Below are positions 32,093 to 45,838 of a DNA stretch of 64,000 bases, piece after piece; position 1 is the stretch's first letter, and each line of letters opens with the position of its first letter. The stretch is taken from the NCBI GenBank assembly GCA_027923505.1, contig BROI01000020.1, positions 496,001 through 560,000 of the forward strand, written 5' to 3'. The position numbers and the translations under genes are program-made. The notes under the pieces are model-generated. The model was given only the letters and a program-made list of their open reading frames with translations, ran no database searches and was not told the DNA's origin. The stretch comes from Mayamaea pseudoterrestris (Eukaryota; Bacillariophyta; Bacillariophyceae; Sellaphorales; Sellaphoraceae).

Positions 32093-35000
32093 CTAACTCG
32101 ACGGCTCGGACAAAGCTCTCAATCCCAACTCCTTGTGCACCTTCTCAACCATTTCTTGGACAACTTCCTCCCCACGGGCCTCCCATTCCTTGCGGTTGCG
32201 AATGGCATAGTTCAAATACTCGTCACTAGAGACTCCAAAAACGCCGCAATCCTTTAGTTTCTTGGCAAGAGGAATGATGTAAAAGTCGTAAAAGCCCATT
32301 TCACCCTTGTACCACGATTCACTGGGGTCTTGAGCTGCTCTGCCTTCCTTCCATGCTTGGTAGCATTCAAAGAAGAAGCGCTCATTCCACTTGCGGTAAA
32401 TGTGCCAGTGCTGCATGGTATGGGAAACGTCGCTTGCCTGGATTAAATGCTCAATAACAATGGTAGCCTTGCGATCGATTGCATCCTTTGAGTTTTCGTC
32501 CGAAGCCGCCTCTGAAAAGGCAGTTTCCCATCTCTTGTTGCGAAGGGTCTTTAGCTCCTTGTCTACAATGTCCGTTGCCATCACGCTATTGACAACAAGC
32601 TCTCGTAGGCGGCGAAGCTCATCATTGGTGCTGTAGATGGCCTTCCGCAAGTCGGTGTATGACTCGTCCATGAGTAAATGCCAAGCAATGTCAACAGAAT
32701 TTTGCTCGGCAACGCTCTTGCCTTGGTAATAGTCAGCAATTTGAGCCTTTTCATTAATGAGCTGGGCATTGGGTACCCCGCAATGGTCAACATCATGAAT
32801 GAGTGCCGAAAAGACGCAAGCAAATTGAGTTAAAGGATCGCTGGTAATGCCGTAGGTGTGGTCGTGTAAAGCTTTACCAGATCCTTCGCCACTGTCAATG
32901 TGAGATGGCGCCACAATGCGAGAGAGAAGCTTGGTGACAGACATTGTCACATGTGACGCATGTTCAAAGTTGTGAAAGTGGTTTTCACGATACATGGCCG
33001 CAATGTTGGACACGTAGTCGTAGAGTTGATCAACAACGGCGGGCGCAATGGTGATTGAATCGACGTCTGCATCCTTCTTGCTACTCTGGTCAAAATCAGG
33101 AAGGCGGATAATCTCTTGCACTTCATCAATAACCAGCTTGCCTGACTGTGTGTACTTATGCTCCTCTGCCACCAAACTCGTTCGGGTGGTCGAAGTTGAC
33201 TTTCGCCTGGCGTTAATCTGCTTGATCAGACGCAAAAGTACGTCACAATTCCATTCCACCAAACGCATTGTTTTCTCCGAAGCCAATGCCTTGGCGCGAG
33301 TATCTTCCTTACTTTCAGTGTCAACGCGAGCCGCTTCTTGTATATCATTATCGTCAAATTGCCGCGATTCGGATCCAGAGGAGGATGCCGCGTAGTTATC
33401 CTTCTTGAGCGACAACCAATACGTGGTCATTTCACCCTTGCCTTTGGCTATAACCTTGTCTTCACGTTGTGATAGCCAGTGCGCCTTGCCAACAGCAATA
33501 AGTAGTTCAGCCGTCTCCTGTGACAACTGAATCTTGCCTTTAACGCCAGTACTTTCGGTTCTTGATGCGGTATTCTGCAATTTGAGCGTAAGATAGGGTG
33601 AATGAGCAAGGACTTCAGAGTGGTATACGGAGAGTATCGGGTCGGCAATCGCACGTACCATTGTGTCCCCAAAAAGCTGCGGCAATTTACAAAATGAAGA
33701 GTGTGAGTATAAACCAACCGCCTCGAGCGAGTAACAATTTGCTATCATTGACATACCTGAAAGCGCGACCGCTCCCCTCTCAAAACCCCTGCCGTGACAG
33801 GTCCCGAATGAATGCCAACCCGCATATCAAGATCTCCAGTATCCGGACCCAGGGAGGTCTCAAGCCTCTTGGTTAATTGCCGTGTTGACGTTAGCATGTC
33901 ACGCGCAAAGCGACACATTATCACAGCATGGTCTTTTTGCGGTTCGGGTACGCCAGTGACAGCAACGTAACAGTCGCCAATAGTTTCCACTTTAAAGACT
34001 CGTCTCCGCTTGGCAATCTCGTCAAATGATCGGTACAGCGTCTCCAATAAGGTAAAAACTTGAGCAGGTTCGCGCTGGGAGCTCCACGCAGTAAACCCAG
34101 AAATATCAGCAAACAAAACGGTAGACTCCGTAAACAAGTCAGCAATCGGCTTGCCCTTGTATCCCATGTCTGCATGTGCTTCACCAGCGGCTCCGCCAAT
34201 CTGATCGCTCGAAAGCATCGACTTGAGCGTCGACGGCACGCCACCTTTGGCGTTAATGGGAGTTGCCGACTGTGCCTTCTCCGCATATAACCGATCGCGC
34301 ACATTGGACGGAAACAAACTTGATAGAATGGCATGAGACTTGGTTGCAGCATCAAGCACAATGTTATTACGCCGCTGGACAAAGCAGTCATAAAGGACAA
34401 ACGTCAGCGCCACAAACGCGAAAATGACAACGACTGAAATCACCACCGTTGCCGGCAAATTCGACTTGACGCTTTCCGAATACTCCAACGAGGAATACGT
34501 AATAAACTGATACTCGCAGTGACCTGACACCTTTGATGTTATTGTAGGGTTGATGTATTCGTACAGCGGAATCCGCTTGGCCGTATCGTCAAAGTTCGGA
34601 TCATGAAGGTCTCCGACTCCCAAAAACGTTGCCTGGAAACGAAAGAGAAGGTTTCATGGATGAGATGCAGCCCAATAGCAATCAAGGGTAGATAAGCGTT
34701 GTCAGCAATACATAAACTCACCTTGTTACCGTTCAAAATGTAAGTGTACTGCTCGGCGCAATTATTCTGAAGCACCACGTAGACTCCACTGACGCCCTCC
34801 GGCAAGACGTTTTGCAGCAAGCGATCAAAGGGCACCAAGCCTTGCAGGTATCCAACGACTAGCGCCGTCGGGTCTCCAACGCGCGATAAGACTGGCTCCA
34901 CAAGGTAGGCATGCGGTGTACTCAATGCCGACGAAACATTAAGTTTATTGTCAAGAAACTGCTCGTGGTAGGCAACGTGATTGTCCGTTCCGAACAAGTT

Positions 35001-36284
35001 GTCCTTGGCCAAGGCACCAATGTCAACAATTTGCGTAAAGACTCCCTCTTGAAACAGAGATGGTGACGAAGATGGCGCGTGAGACGTTGTTTTGTGCGCA
35101 AGCGTCGCAACCGCATCAACAAATACATATATTTATATTCACTCGCAAACACAGTATAAACTCACCTCGCGCAATGGACGCCGCATTAAACACACTACTA
35201 TCAAAGAAGCGCTGCTCCATTTGATTGGCGTTGATGAAAAAGGTGGTGGACGGCAGCGGACTCACGTGCCAGTAGGGCGCGTACGAAAACATTTGCGCCG
35301 ACGGACTGCGCGTATCGCCCGTCGTCCACGTGTAAATGGAAGGAAAAATGGGATCCATAATGTCGTATTCGACTACTTCGGACGACACTAACGACGGCGA
35401 CGGCTTGAACTGCTCCATCGACTGGTCGATCCAGCCTTGATGGTTCACCGAGTAAGTTTCCCACGCTTGTCGATCATTGTCACGCACAATGGGACTGTAC
35501 ACCAAACTCTCCATGCCCGACTGCTCCCGCGCATGCCTGGCAATGGTTTCAAACACGTCAATGGTGACAAAGGGAAACGACTCATTGTTGAGCAAGGCGT
35601 AGGCCGTGATGGTTTCCACCAAGTTGCGCGATGCTTGGTGCAGGTTGCGCACGTAAAAGGTGGATGAGTCGCGGACGGCGGAGGAAAAGGCATTGTACTA
35701 GTATAAATAAATAGAAAGAAGAGAGCGACGATTAGTGAGTCAATAGATCAAGTCATACGACTAGGTGCAAGGAAAGCGAAACATTCGAGGTACGAGATTG
35801 ATTGCCTCGAGTCAACGAGTGTGTCACGCTTGCACACGCTGTCACGCGGGTCCGTCATTCGTTCAACAATACAAGTCCTTATTCATTAACCAGTCGACCA
35901 ATCCAATACATATTCAATTCTCACATGACTCGTCACTCAAAATTCACTCACCCCTTCCTTGTAGTGATACTCGTTTTGGTCACTCAGAAAGACGTGGCCG
36001 CCGTAGGCCACGCCCGCGCCCACCACTAATATCAGCAGCAGCACCAGCCACCGCCAGCACCGAATGGTGCTTGTTTCGCGCGCCGCCAGCTGCTTGATTT
36101 CCTCGGAATTGCGGTCCGCCGCGGAGACGGAGTTGTGATTGACAGCTTTACCGAGACTGCTATTGTCGTTGTGACTGGTCGAGTCGTCGTCGTCGTCACG
36201 GACACTCACCGACACGCCATCCTCATTGTCGTCATAGTCGGCCGAGTTGACGGAAAAGTCGCCGGAGGGTTGGTCGTTGTTCAT
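32093..36284 (-). CDS. receptor nucleotide cyclase-PDE fusion, copy 4
   Basis: Minus-strand exons 35952-36284, 35166-35697, 34722-35047, 33757-34632, 33659-33676 (18-base microexon LFGDTM) and 32093-33574; 1188 aa. The start is the ATG at 36284 (MNNDQPSGDF). TM1 about 80-100; TM2 precedes LYDCFVQRRNNIV. The 63-base exon of copies 2 and 3 is fused here with the next exon. Cyclase signatures are ADISGF, VETIGDCY, RGERSRFQ|LFGDTM|NTASR; PDE signatures are HNFEHASH, HDVDHCGVPN and ASDVSHTMQHW, with GEMGFYDF at the purine-Gln position. The 84-base intron before NTASR has no stop in frame, so its retention would only insert 28 residues. The promoter region is shared with the divergent SRP54 gene. 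Confidence 0.93.
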
Positions 36285-36883
36285 AATTGGTATGGAGGTT
36301 GTCGCGTTCTTCTTCTTCCCTGATTCGTCGCAGAAGCAATAGGAATTCGAGGCTCTTCTGCTGCTTGCTTAATTGCTCGAGACGAGAGCTGTTTCTCAAT
36401 CTTCACTCGTCAAACTAAAGATTCTCTTCCTCTTGCTATACACAAGTCAGAGCAACGCTTGCTGATTCAAAACAAGAATGGGATCACAATCAGACGGCAG
36501 CAAAGCGGGGAGGCTTCTTGCAAGTTCGTGGCTGGCTGGGATTCGAAAGGGTCACGACATTGATTGAAAAATGACTGCACGGAGAACGCCACGTTGTGAT
36601 TGTTCGTTGGGACTGGAGGCGTGACGCCATTTTCGGAATAAAATGACTAGTATTAGTAGTTTTCGGTCAATCAAGGCGTAGGCAATAACGGATGGTGTCT
36701 TAATTTTATATTGCCTTAATTTCAATGTACGACCAGCCAATTCAAGGCATATGTGTAAATAATGTCATTATTCATTTCGTTGAAATGACGTGCGGCATAA
36801 CCGGAACGACCTTTTACAATCACACTGGTTCTCGCAGCTACCACAGCAACAGCATCCATTGCACATCATCATAATATATCACC
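36285..36883. promoter_or_regulatory. divergent intergenic region, receptor copy 4 / SRP54
   Basis: 599 bases between two outward-facing starts, so both promoters should lie here. No gene or clear motif was recognised. Confidence 0.4.
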
Positions 36884-39028
<2,145 letters not shown>

Positions 39029-39329
39029 TGGTGGCGGAGCAAGGTTTGCAATTGTATCGATGATATATAGTTGTAAACCCCAGGCCGTGGTATTTCGTAA
39101 ATCTTTGTTCTCGTGATAATTGTATATTAGCATGATAGCTGCATGGAGCATCAATATCCCTTTGCTTCACAGTCACCTCTTCGCAAATGCGGCACCTCCG
39201 TCCATCGTCCAAATCAGCAAGTTTGGCTCGCGGTGTTCACCGGCATTCTAGTAAGTTACACAACTGCTACTATATATAAATTGCTACTACTGTTTGTTGT
39301 TAGCTAGCACAAAACGAAGGCGGATACAT

Positions 39330-42300
39330 TCAATCATACTTGGCTTGGATGCGCTGCACCATCTCTTGTAGTATTTCCTGGCCACGGTCCTCCCATTCCT
39401 TTCGATTTCGCGTGGCATAGTTCAAGTACTCGTCACTTGAAACACCAAAGACACCGCAATCCTTTAACTTTTTGGCGAGGGGAATGATGTAAAAGTCAAA
39501 AAATCCAATTTCGCCCTTGTACCAAGAAATGGAAGGATCCGTATCGGCGCGCCCTTCCTTCCATGCCTTGAAGCATTCTTCGTAAAACCGTTCATTCCAG
39601 CGCCGATACACATGCCAATGCTGCATGGTGTGTGCAATGTCACTGGCTTGGATCAAATGTTCAATGACAATGGTCGCCTTGCGGTTGCGAGAATCGTCCA
39701 AGTTTTCTTCCGAAACAACTTGCTCCGAGAATGCTCGTTTCCACCTTGCATCACGTAACGCCTTGAGATCCTTGTCCATAATGTCCGTTGCCATGACGCT
39801 ATTAACAATCATTTGACGGAAACGCATCAAGCCATCATGTGTGGTGTAAATTGTTTCTCGCAGATCGGCGTACGAGTCGTCCATAAGCAAATGCCACGCA
39901 AGATCCACAGAGTTCTGCTCGGCCATGCTCTTGCCCTTGTAGTAGGTTGCCAGTTGCGAGTCTTCCTTCAACAAGGTAGCGTTTGGGACGCCAGGATGAT
40001 CAACGTCGTGGATGAGAGCGCTCAAAACACACGCCAGCTGCGTTAACGGGTCACTCGTAATCCCGTATGTGTGGTCATGCAACGTTTCGTCACCGTTTGC
40101 CTGGAGATCCGAGGGAGCAACAATGCGAGAAAGCAGCTTGGTGACTGACATGGTAACATGGGATGCATGCTCAAAATTGTGAAAAGGGTTTTCGCGATAC
40201 ATGGCGGCAATGTTTGAAACGTAATCGTACAATTGATCAACCACGTTCGTCGGAAGCACGTATGCGTCCGCGTCTTGAAGCACATTTCCAAACATGGTGG
40301 TCGGAATGTCAATAATCTCCTTCACCTCATCAATCACGTTGCCTTCTCCAATCAACGTCTCATCCGCGTCGGCCTTGCGGTTCGGGTTCCTCTTTTGCAA
40401 AATTTTACGGCGAACAACAACCTGTTTGAGCAAGCGAATTAACACTTCGCAGTTCCATTCAATAAGACGAGTGGTCTTTGAAGCCGTCACTTGAAGCGCC
40501 TTGTCCTTTTTCTTTTCTTGTTTCTCTTGCTGCTGCGAGTGTGAGACACTCGTCATGGAAACGTCATCCATTCCAGTAGTCGAGCAGTTATCCGATCCAC
40601 TGACAACCGTACCAGCATCCGATGCGCCAATGGTAAGCCAGTATGTTCGGAGCTCACCCTTGCCCTTGGCAACAACCGTGTCGATGCGAGGGGTTATCCA
40701 CTGGGTCTTGCCAGCACCAATAAGCAAGTCGACCGTCTCTTGCGAAAGATGTATTTTGCCCTTGACGCCCGACTGTTCCATTCTCGCCGCGGTGTTCTGC
40801 CAGAGAAAGTTGTGTGAGCTTTAATAAAAGAGGAGCACACGCAGGCGCCAAATTGGCCACACAACCACAGTGTTTCTTACCATTGTATCACCAAAAAGTT
40901 GGAACCGGGATCGTTCGCCACGAAGAACACCTCCCGTCACTTGTCCAGAGTAAATACCGACGCGCAAATCAAGCTCCGCCGTATCCGGACCCAGCTTCGT
41001 CTCCAACTGCCGCGACAGCTTGTGGAACGACCTCAAGCAATCCTTGGCAAACCGACACATGGTAACAGCGTGATCCTTTTGCGGCTCGGGAACACCAGTG
41101 ACTGCCACGTAGCAGTCGCCAACAGTTTCCACCTTGTAGACCCGCCGACGCTTGGCGGCCTCGTCAAATGCATTAAACATGGTCTCCAACAAGGTAAAGA
41201 CTTGAGCAGGCTCACGCTGGGAGCTCCATGCAGTAAAACCCGCAATGTCAGCAAAGAGAATGGATGTTTCGGGAAACAAGTCGGCAATGGGCTTGCTCGC
41301 CAAGTCCAAGTTATGATGTCCCTCATTGGCAAAGAATCCAGCCAAATTGTTCATCTCCATTGCAGCCTTGGTATTGGAATTGCCCCCGCCGCCTTTCTTG
41401 GCGTCCTTGTTGTCTTTGGCGTTTGTCATGAGACGGTCCTTGACATGCGATGGAAAGAGCGACGACAAGATTTTGTCCGCCTTCATGGCACTGCGCGAAA
41501 CCTCCTGGTTGTGACGAGAAAGAACATGATCGTACAAGAAGAATGCCAAGACAAACATGATGAATATGAATGCCATGATGAATGTGACAGTGTATGGAAG
41601 TTTCGACATGTGCAAGTCGTAAAAGTCGTCGGACGAGTAAACCGTCAACGTGTAGCCGCACGTAAAATTGCTCGCGTCGGAAGCGTCATGATTATCAAAC
41701 TTTGTTAGAGGAATTTTCGACTCCGTCGAAGCGTAGGCATCATCGTGCCAGTCACCTTTGCCCAAGTACGTTGCCGTGGCATTTTCGTGCATCAAAAAGG
41801 TAAACTGCTCACCGCACGTGTTGGAAAGTATTGCGACAATGCCAGCCAATGGCTCGTTCACCAGCGTCGTCCACGGCACCACCACTTGCACCAAGCCAGC
41901 CACTTGGTTCGAATCGACGACCGGACAAACCAGCAAACTTGTTGGCGGCGCCGTGACATTACTAGCCGTCTTGTTGCCATGATGCGGCGCCACGCCGAGC
42001 GCCTCCAAGAATGCACCTCCCAGCGTTTCGCTGAACAATGGAACTGTAGTTGATGAACATGAAGCGAAAGCAAAAACTGTGAGTCACTCGTTTTATCAAA
42101 CTTTCGGGTGCCACACATTTACATAGTAATACAATCATACCTTGCGCAATGTTGACATGTCGTGTTACTTCCGTCATGCCCTTGACGCCATACAGATTGA
42201 AATTCACCAAATTTTGCAGCTCTGGACTCGACTGCCACACTGGCGCCATTGGCAGACTGGTCGCTTCCGTTGGCGCCAGCAAGTCATTGTAGGGAGCTGG

Positions 42301-43010
42301 CGCCACGTTGCTGCTACCAGACGATGCAACGTAGTTGTTCCATTCCTGCAGCTGCGTCTGCGACTTGACTAGCGGCGACCACATGGCCAATGGACTATTG
42401 ACGGACATTCGCGCCAGTGACGCTTGCTCGTCAAAGGTGGTTAGCGTCACGGTGGGGAATCCAGTGCCTTGCGCCGCAATGGTGGCCAAGCTGTCCGACA
42501 AAGTTTGCGTGCTGGTCAGCAGCGTCGTCATGGTGGCGTTGGACGAGAGTTCAAGAGTCTGCACGGCGGCGAAATACTGTGAATTGAAAATAGAAGATGA
42601 ATACAAATGAGATGTTTGCGACATGGATCGACATATTCTGCGACGCATTGATTCACTCGCATCAATCATCCACCATTTTACTTTTACGACACAACACGTA
42701 CCGACGATTGATACGTCTCCTTGGCCACCTTGGTCAAGCTAACGAACGTAATGGCCGAAATAATGACACCCGCCAGAAAAATCCCCATGAAGACAAAGGT
42801 TCGTCCGCAGGCAATCCACATTGGCGCGTCGTGATCCGAATCGGACTTGTCGTGAGTTTCCATGGCGGCGGCGGCAAAGGTGCTCGAGTCTTCGTCGGCC
42901 TGCGTCGAGTCGAGGAGTTCGTCGTCAATGTCCGAGTCGCTGAGGACGCTCGACTCGTCCGAGGCGCTGTAGGAAGTGTCCTTCAAAGGCATGCCATCGG
43001 AGCGGCACAT
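39330..43010 (-). CDS. receptor nucleotide cyclase-PDE fusion, copy 5 (divergent)
   Basis: Minus-strand exons 42702-43010, 42141-42576, 40881-42043 and 39330-40796; 1124 aa, the fewest introns of the six. The start is the ATG at 43010. TM1 about 71-93; TM2 contains VTFIMAFIFIMFVLAFFLYD. The ectodomain is the most divergent: it keeps FPTVTLTTFDEQASLAR and the Cys pair in LSNTCGEQ and FTCGYT but little else. The cyclase keeps ADIAGF, VETVGDCY and RFQLFGDTM, then NTAARMEQ where others have NTASRTES. The PDE keeps HNFEHASH, HDVDHPGVPN and ASDIAHTMQHW. The mid-ectodomain phase-1 intron is conserved, but the intron after the GNK site is missing. This copy is probably an older branch with its own ligand. 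Confidence 0.92.
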
Positions 43011-44045
43011 GATGATATGTTGGAGAATGTTCTTGTAAAGAATGAATGAGTAATGCAGTTTCTTGAGACTTGAAGCTTTTGGAGTCGAGCGGGGGAGGGA
43101 AATGTTTGACAGATGAAAGACTTTTTGCGTGTCTGTAAAAGTTTAACTTGATGTTGGTATGATTCCAAACAAATGGAGCGAAGGAAGGAAGGAGAGGCAC
43201 GCAAGGATGGGCCGTCGCTGCCAATGGCTGAATATTGGCTGACGTTTGCGAGTTTCCTATAGCCTGACGTATACATGTGTGACACAATGACCGCTGGCAA
43301 TGGTCCGAGTCTTCGTTAGTGAGTATTGCCTTGTCACGCTTGTGACTGTTTTGATACTTATGTAACTTATTGTTTTGGTCGTGTCAAATGTGTTTGTGAC
43401 TCTTGAATGACCGGCATGTGCGTGGGCGATAGAATGGGCCATGACGAACGATTGACCCAACGAGGCTGTTGAGGTCGTCATTTTCGCAACGAACGCCAAT
43501 CAAGCAACGACTGGACAAGTGGACGAACGTGTATTCTCAGTCGACAGCTTGCCAGTCGTAGAAATCTACGACTATCACATAAGTGCCGCCAATGCCGCCG
43601 CTAAGCAATACTGCATACTCCAGTAACGTTATTGGAATACCTTACAATAGCTGATGAGGGTGAACAGAGGGACTGTCCATGCACAAAATTTAGCCAGGAA
43701 CTTGGAGTCACCAAACTCACATGAGAACATGAGGTGTTATGTGGGTTCGAGCTGCGCGCAGCGGCGGAGGAAGATTTTACAGGAGCGGCTTGAAATATGG
43801 AGCATCTTGCGTATCATGATTGCTGGCAGATACCATGCAATGGGAAAGAGAATTTCAATCGTTATAACAAGTCCTTGCGTGAACAGGTGCAATGCAAGTA
43901 GAAAACAAACCACAGCGCGGGAAGATCAAACTTACGTTCCGTTAGTACCAGTACGACATTGTTTGTTGCTTGGGCCGTCTACCATTGGATCCTTTCCTTC
44001 TCGCACTGCTGCCAGCTGCTGCTGCCGACACACACTTGCACCACC
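43011..44045. other. intergenic, nothing firm
   Basis: About 1 kb between divergent starts (receptor copy 5 and the mitochondrial carrier). Several ORFs are open (for example 43654-44049) but lack protein-like composition and conserved motifs. No tRNA or mobile element was recognised. Confidence 0.4.
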
Positions 44046-45392
44046 ATGACGACGACGACTGGCAACAAGGCTTCCTTGCTGGAAAGCATGGCCCTGGGAG
44101 GCTTGGCGGCATCCTTTGCCGTCAACTTTACGCATCCCATTGTATGTATGATATAGTAGGAAGGACTGTAGGATTCTTCCGAGAGAGACGACTAGGAAAA
44201 AGCGTTCGGATTTTGTCCCATTGCTTTGCTTTCACTGTATCTCGTTCACTGATGCTCACATTCAATTCTCCTTCAAAATCTATTATAGGAAACGGTCAAG
44301 ACTCGCATGCAGGTCAGTGGACTGGGAATTGCTGCAACGGCGGGGTGAGTGACACATGAGGGAAGGGCATTTGCTGCTATTGCATGGGCCATGTTATACT
44401 CACTATATGTATTTTCTTCATCATGTATAACTACAACTACTACATTCAACAGCGGCTTGCTTCGCAACGAAGGCATACTAGCCTTTTGGAAGGGCCTGGC
44501 CTTTGCCTACGGCCGCGAGCTGTCGTACACATCGGTCAAGCTTGGCGCCTACGCGCCCGTGCGCGACGCCTTGGGCGCCGGAGGCGAGGCGCCGTTTTAT
44601 CTCAAGTTTGTCGCCGGCGCCATTACCGGAGGCGTCGGTAGTGCCATTGGTAATCCGTTTGACGTGTGAGTCAGAAAAATGAATGATGAGGGAAAAGGAA
44701 GGGTTGCTCTCGCGTCTGTCGGCATTCTGCTCACTCTGCACTCGTTCCACCATCTACCTCCTACTTCCATTTTTCATATATATACAGCATGAAGACGCTC
44801 GCGCAAACCAACAAGGACAAGGCGGCGCCACTCACGACGCTGGTCAAAAACATGTACAAAAACCAAGGCTTGGTGGGCTTTTACCGCGGCGTCGAGGCCA
44901 ACATTATGCGGGCCTGTGTTTTGAATGCCACCAAGATGGGATTCTATGATGTCACCAAGGGATATGTTGTGGATTATAGTATGTATATATACAGATGGAG
45001 AGAAATGGAGAGCGTATGCCTCGTGTGAATTGCATTATTGTTGAGCCATGCTCATTCAAATTCTCACATTACATCCTTCTCACTTTATTACAGCCGGCTG
45101 GAACCGCAAGGACGTGAAAACCTCCTTCGTCGCCGCCTTTGTCGCTGGCTTCTTCATGACCTGCACCGTGTCTCCCTTTGACCGCCTCCGTACCAACTTG
45201 ATGAACCAGCCGCCAGGCGAACAAATCTACAGTGGTTTCTTTGATTGCGCCTCGAAAACGATTCGCAACGACGGCTTTCTAAGTTTGTGGCGAGGCTTTG
45301 TGCCCATTTGGGCGCGGTTCGCTCCGCAAGCGACGTTGCAACTGTTGACGATTGAGCAATTGTACAAGTTTTTTGGGTTTGCGAGTATTTAA
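44046..45392 (+). CDS. mitochondrial carrier (SLC25) family protein
   Basis: Exons 44046-44141, 44289-44344, 44453-44665, 44788-44978 and 45094-45392, all GT-AG; 284 aa, the usual length. The three signature motifs are present, each crossing or abutting a splice site: HPIETVKTRM in repeat 1, NPFDVMKTLA in repeat 2 and [10 protein letters not shown] in repeat 3. Each is followed by its G-rich partner helix ([60 protein letters not shown]). It transports a metabolite across the inner mitochondrial membrane. The GFYDV and RMQVSG context recalls the dicarboxylate/oxoglutarate and uncoupling-protein branch; the substrate is inferred only. Four introns in a short gene is intron-rich for the window. 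Confidence 0.93.
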
Positions 45393-45838
45393 AATATAAT
45401 GGCGATGGAAATGACGGACTACGAGCGACTTCGGTGTGTTTGGTAAACGAGTCACCAGCTGCGACGAGCTGGTCATCACTTGCGATAGTTAACTACGCAG
45501 CTGTAGCAATAATGAAGCAGTAAGCTACAGTGGGCAGTTTTGTCATGCAGTAGCGAATATTTTCTGTATGATGCATCTTCTTTTAATAGACGTTTCTTGT
45601 TGAAGGGCACTGATTGCCCGACGTTTCGCAACGAGTTGTTGAAACGAATACGATGCTAAATAGAAGCTAAAATCGTTTCATAAACGTGTACCTATCGTAT
45701 GTCTTAATCTTGACTGTGTGTATCCTCTCGAAGTATAATGTAATCATGTATGCGACGCTTTCCCTTTGCGTCGTCTCGGGCTCCACCTCCAAAAAGGCTT
45801 CCAAGCGTCACCAGCTTTTTTGCCTCTCCACAACAAAC
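45393..45838. other. convergent intergenic spacer with hairpins
   Basis: 446 bases between the ends of two converging genes. Two short inverted repeats sit side by side: gggc...gccc at 45605-45619 and cgtttcg...tgaaacg at 45622-45646. Nothing else was seen. Confidence 0.4.

Noticed and set aside
32093-33754. A 553-codon open frame starting inside an intron of receptor copy 4 (Met at 33754)
   Set aside because: It arises because the 84-base intron is in frame and stop-free; the microexon and splice sites match copies 1 and 6, so the start is not a gene start.
43654-44049. A 131-codon plus-strand ORF before the mitochondrial carrier
   Set aside because: Arg/Ser/Cys-rich translation without conserved motifs; it overlaps the true carrier start in another frame.
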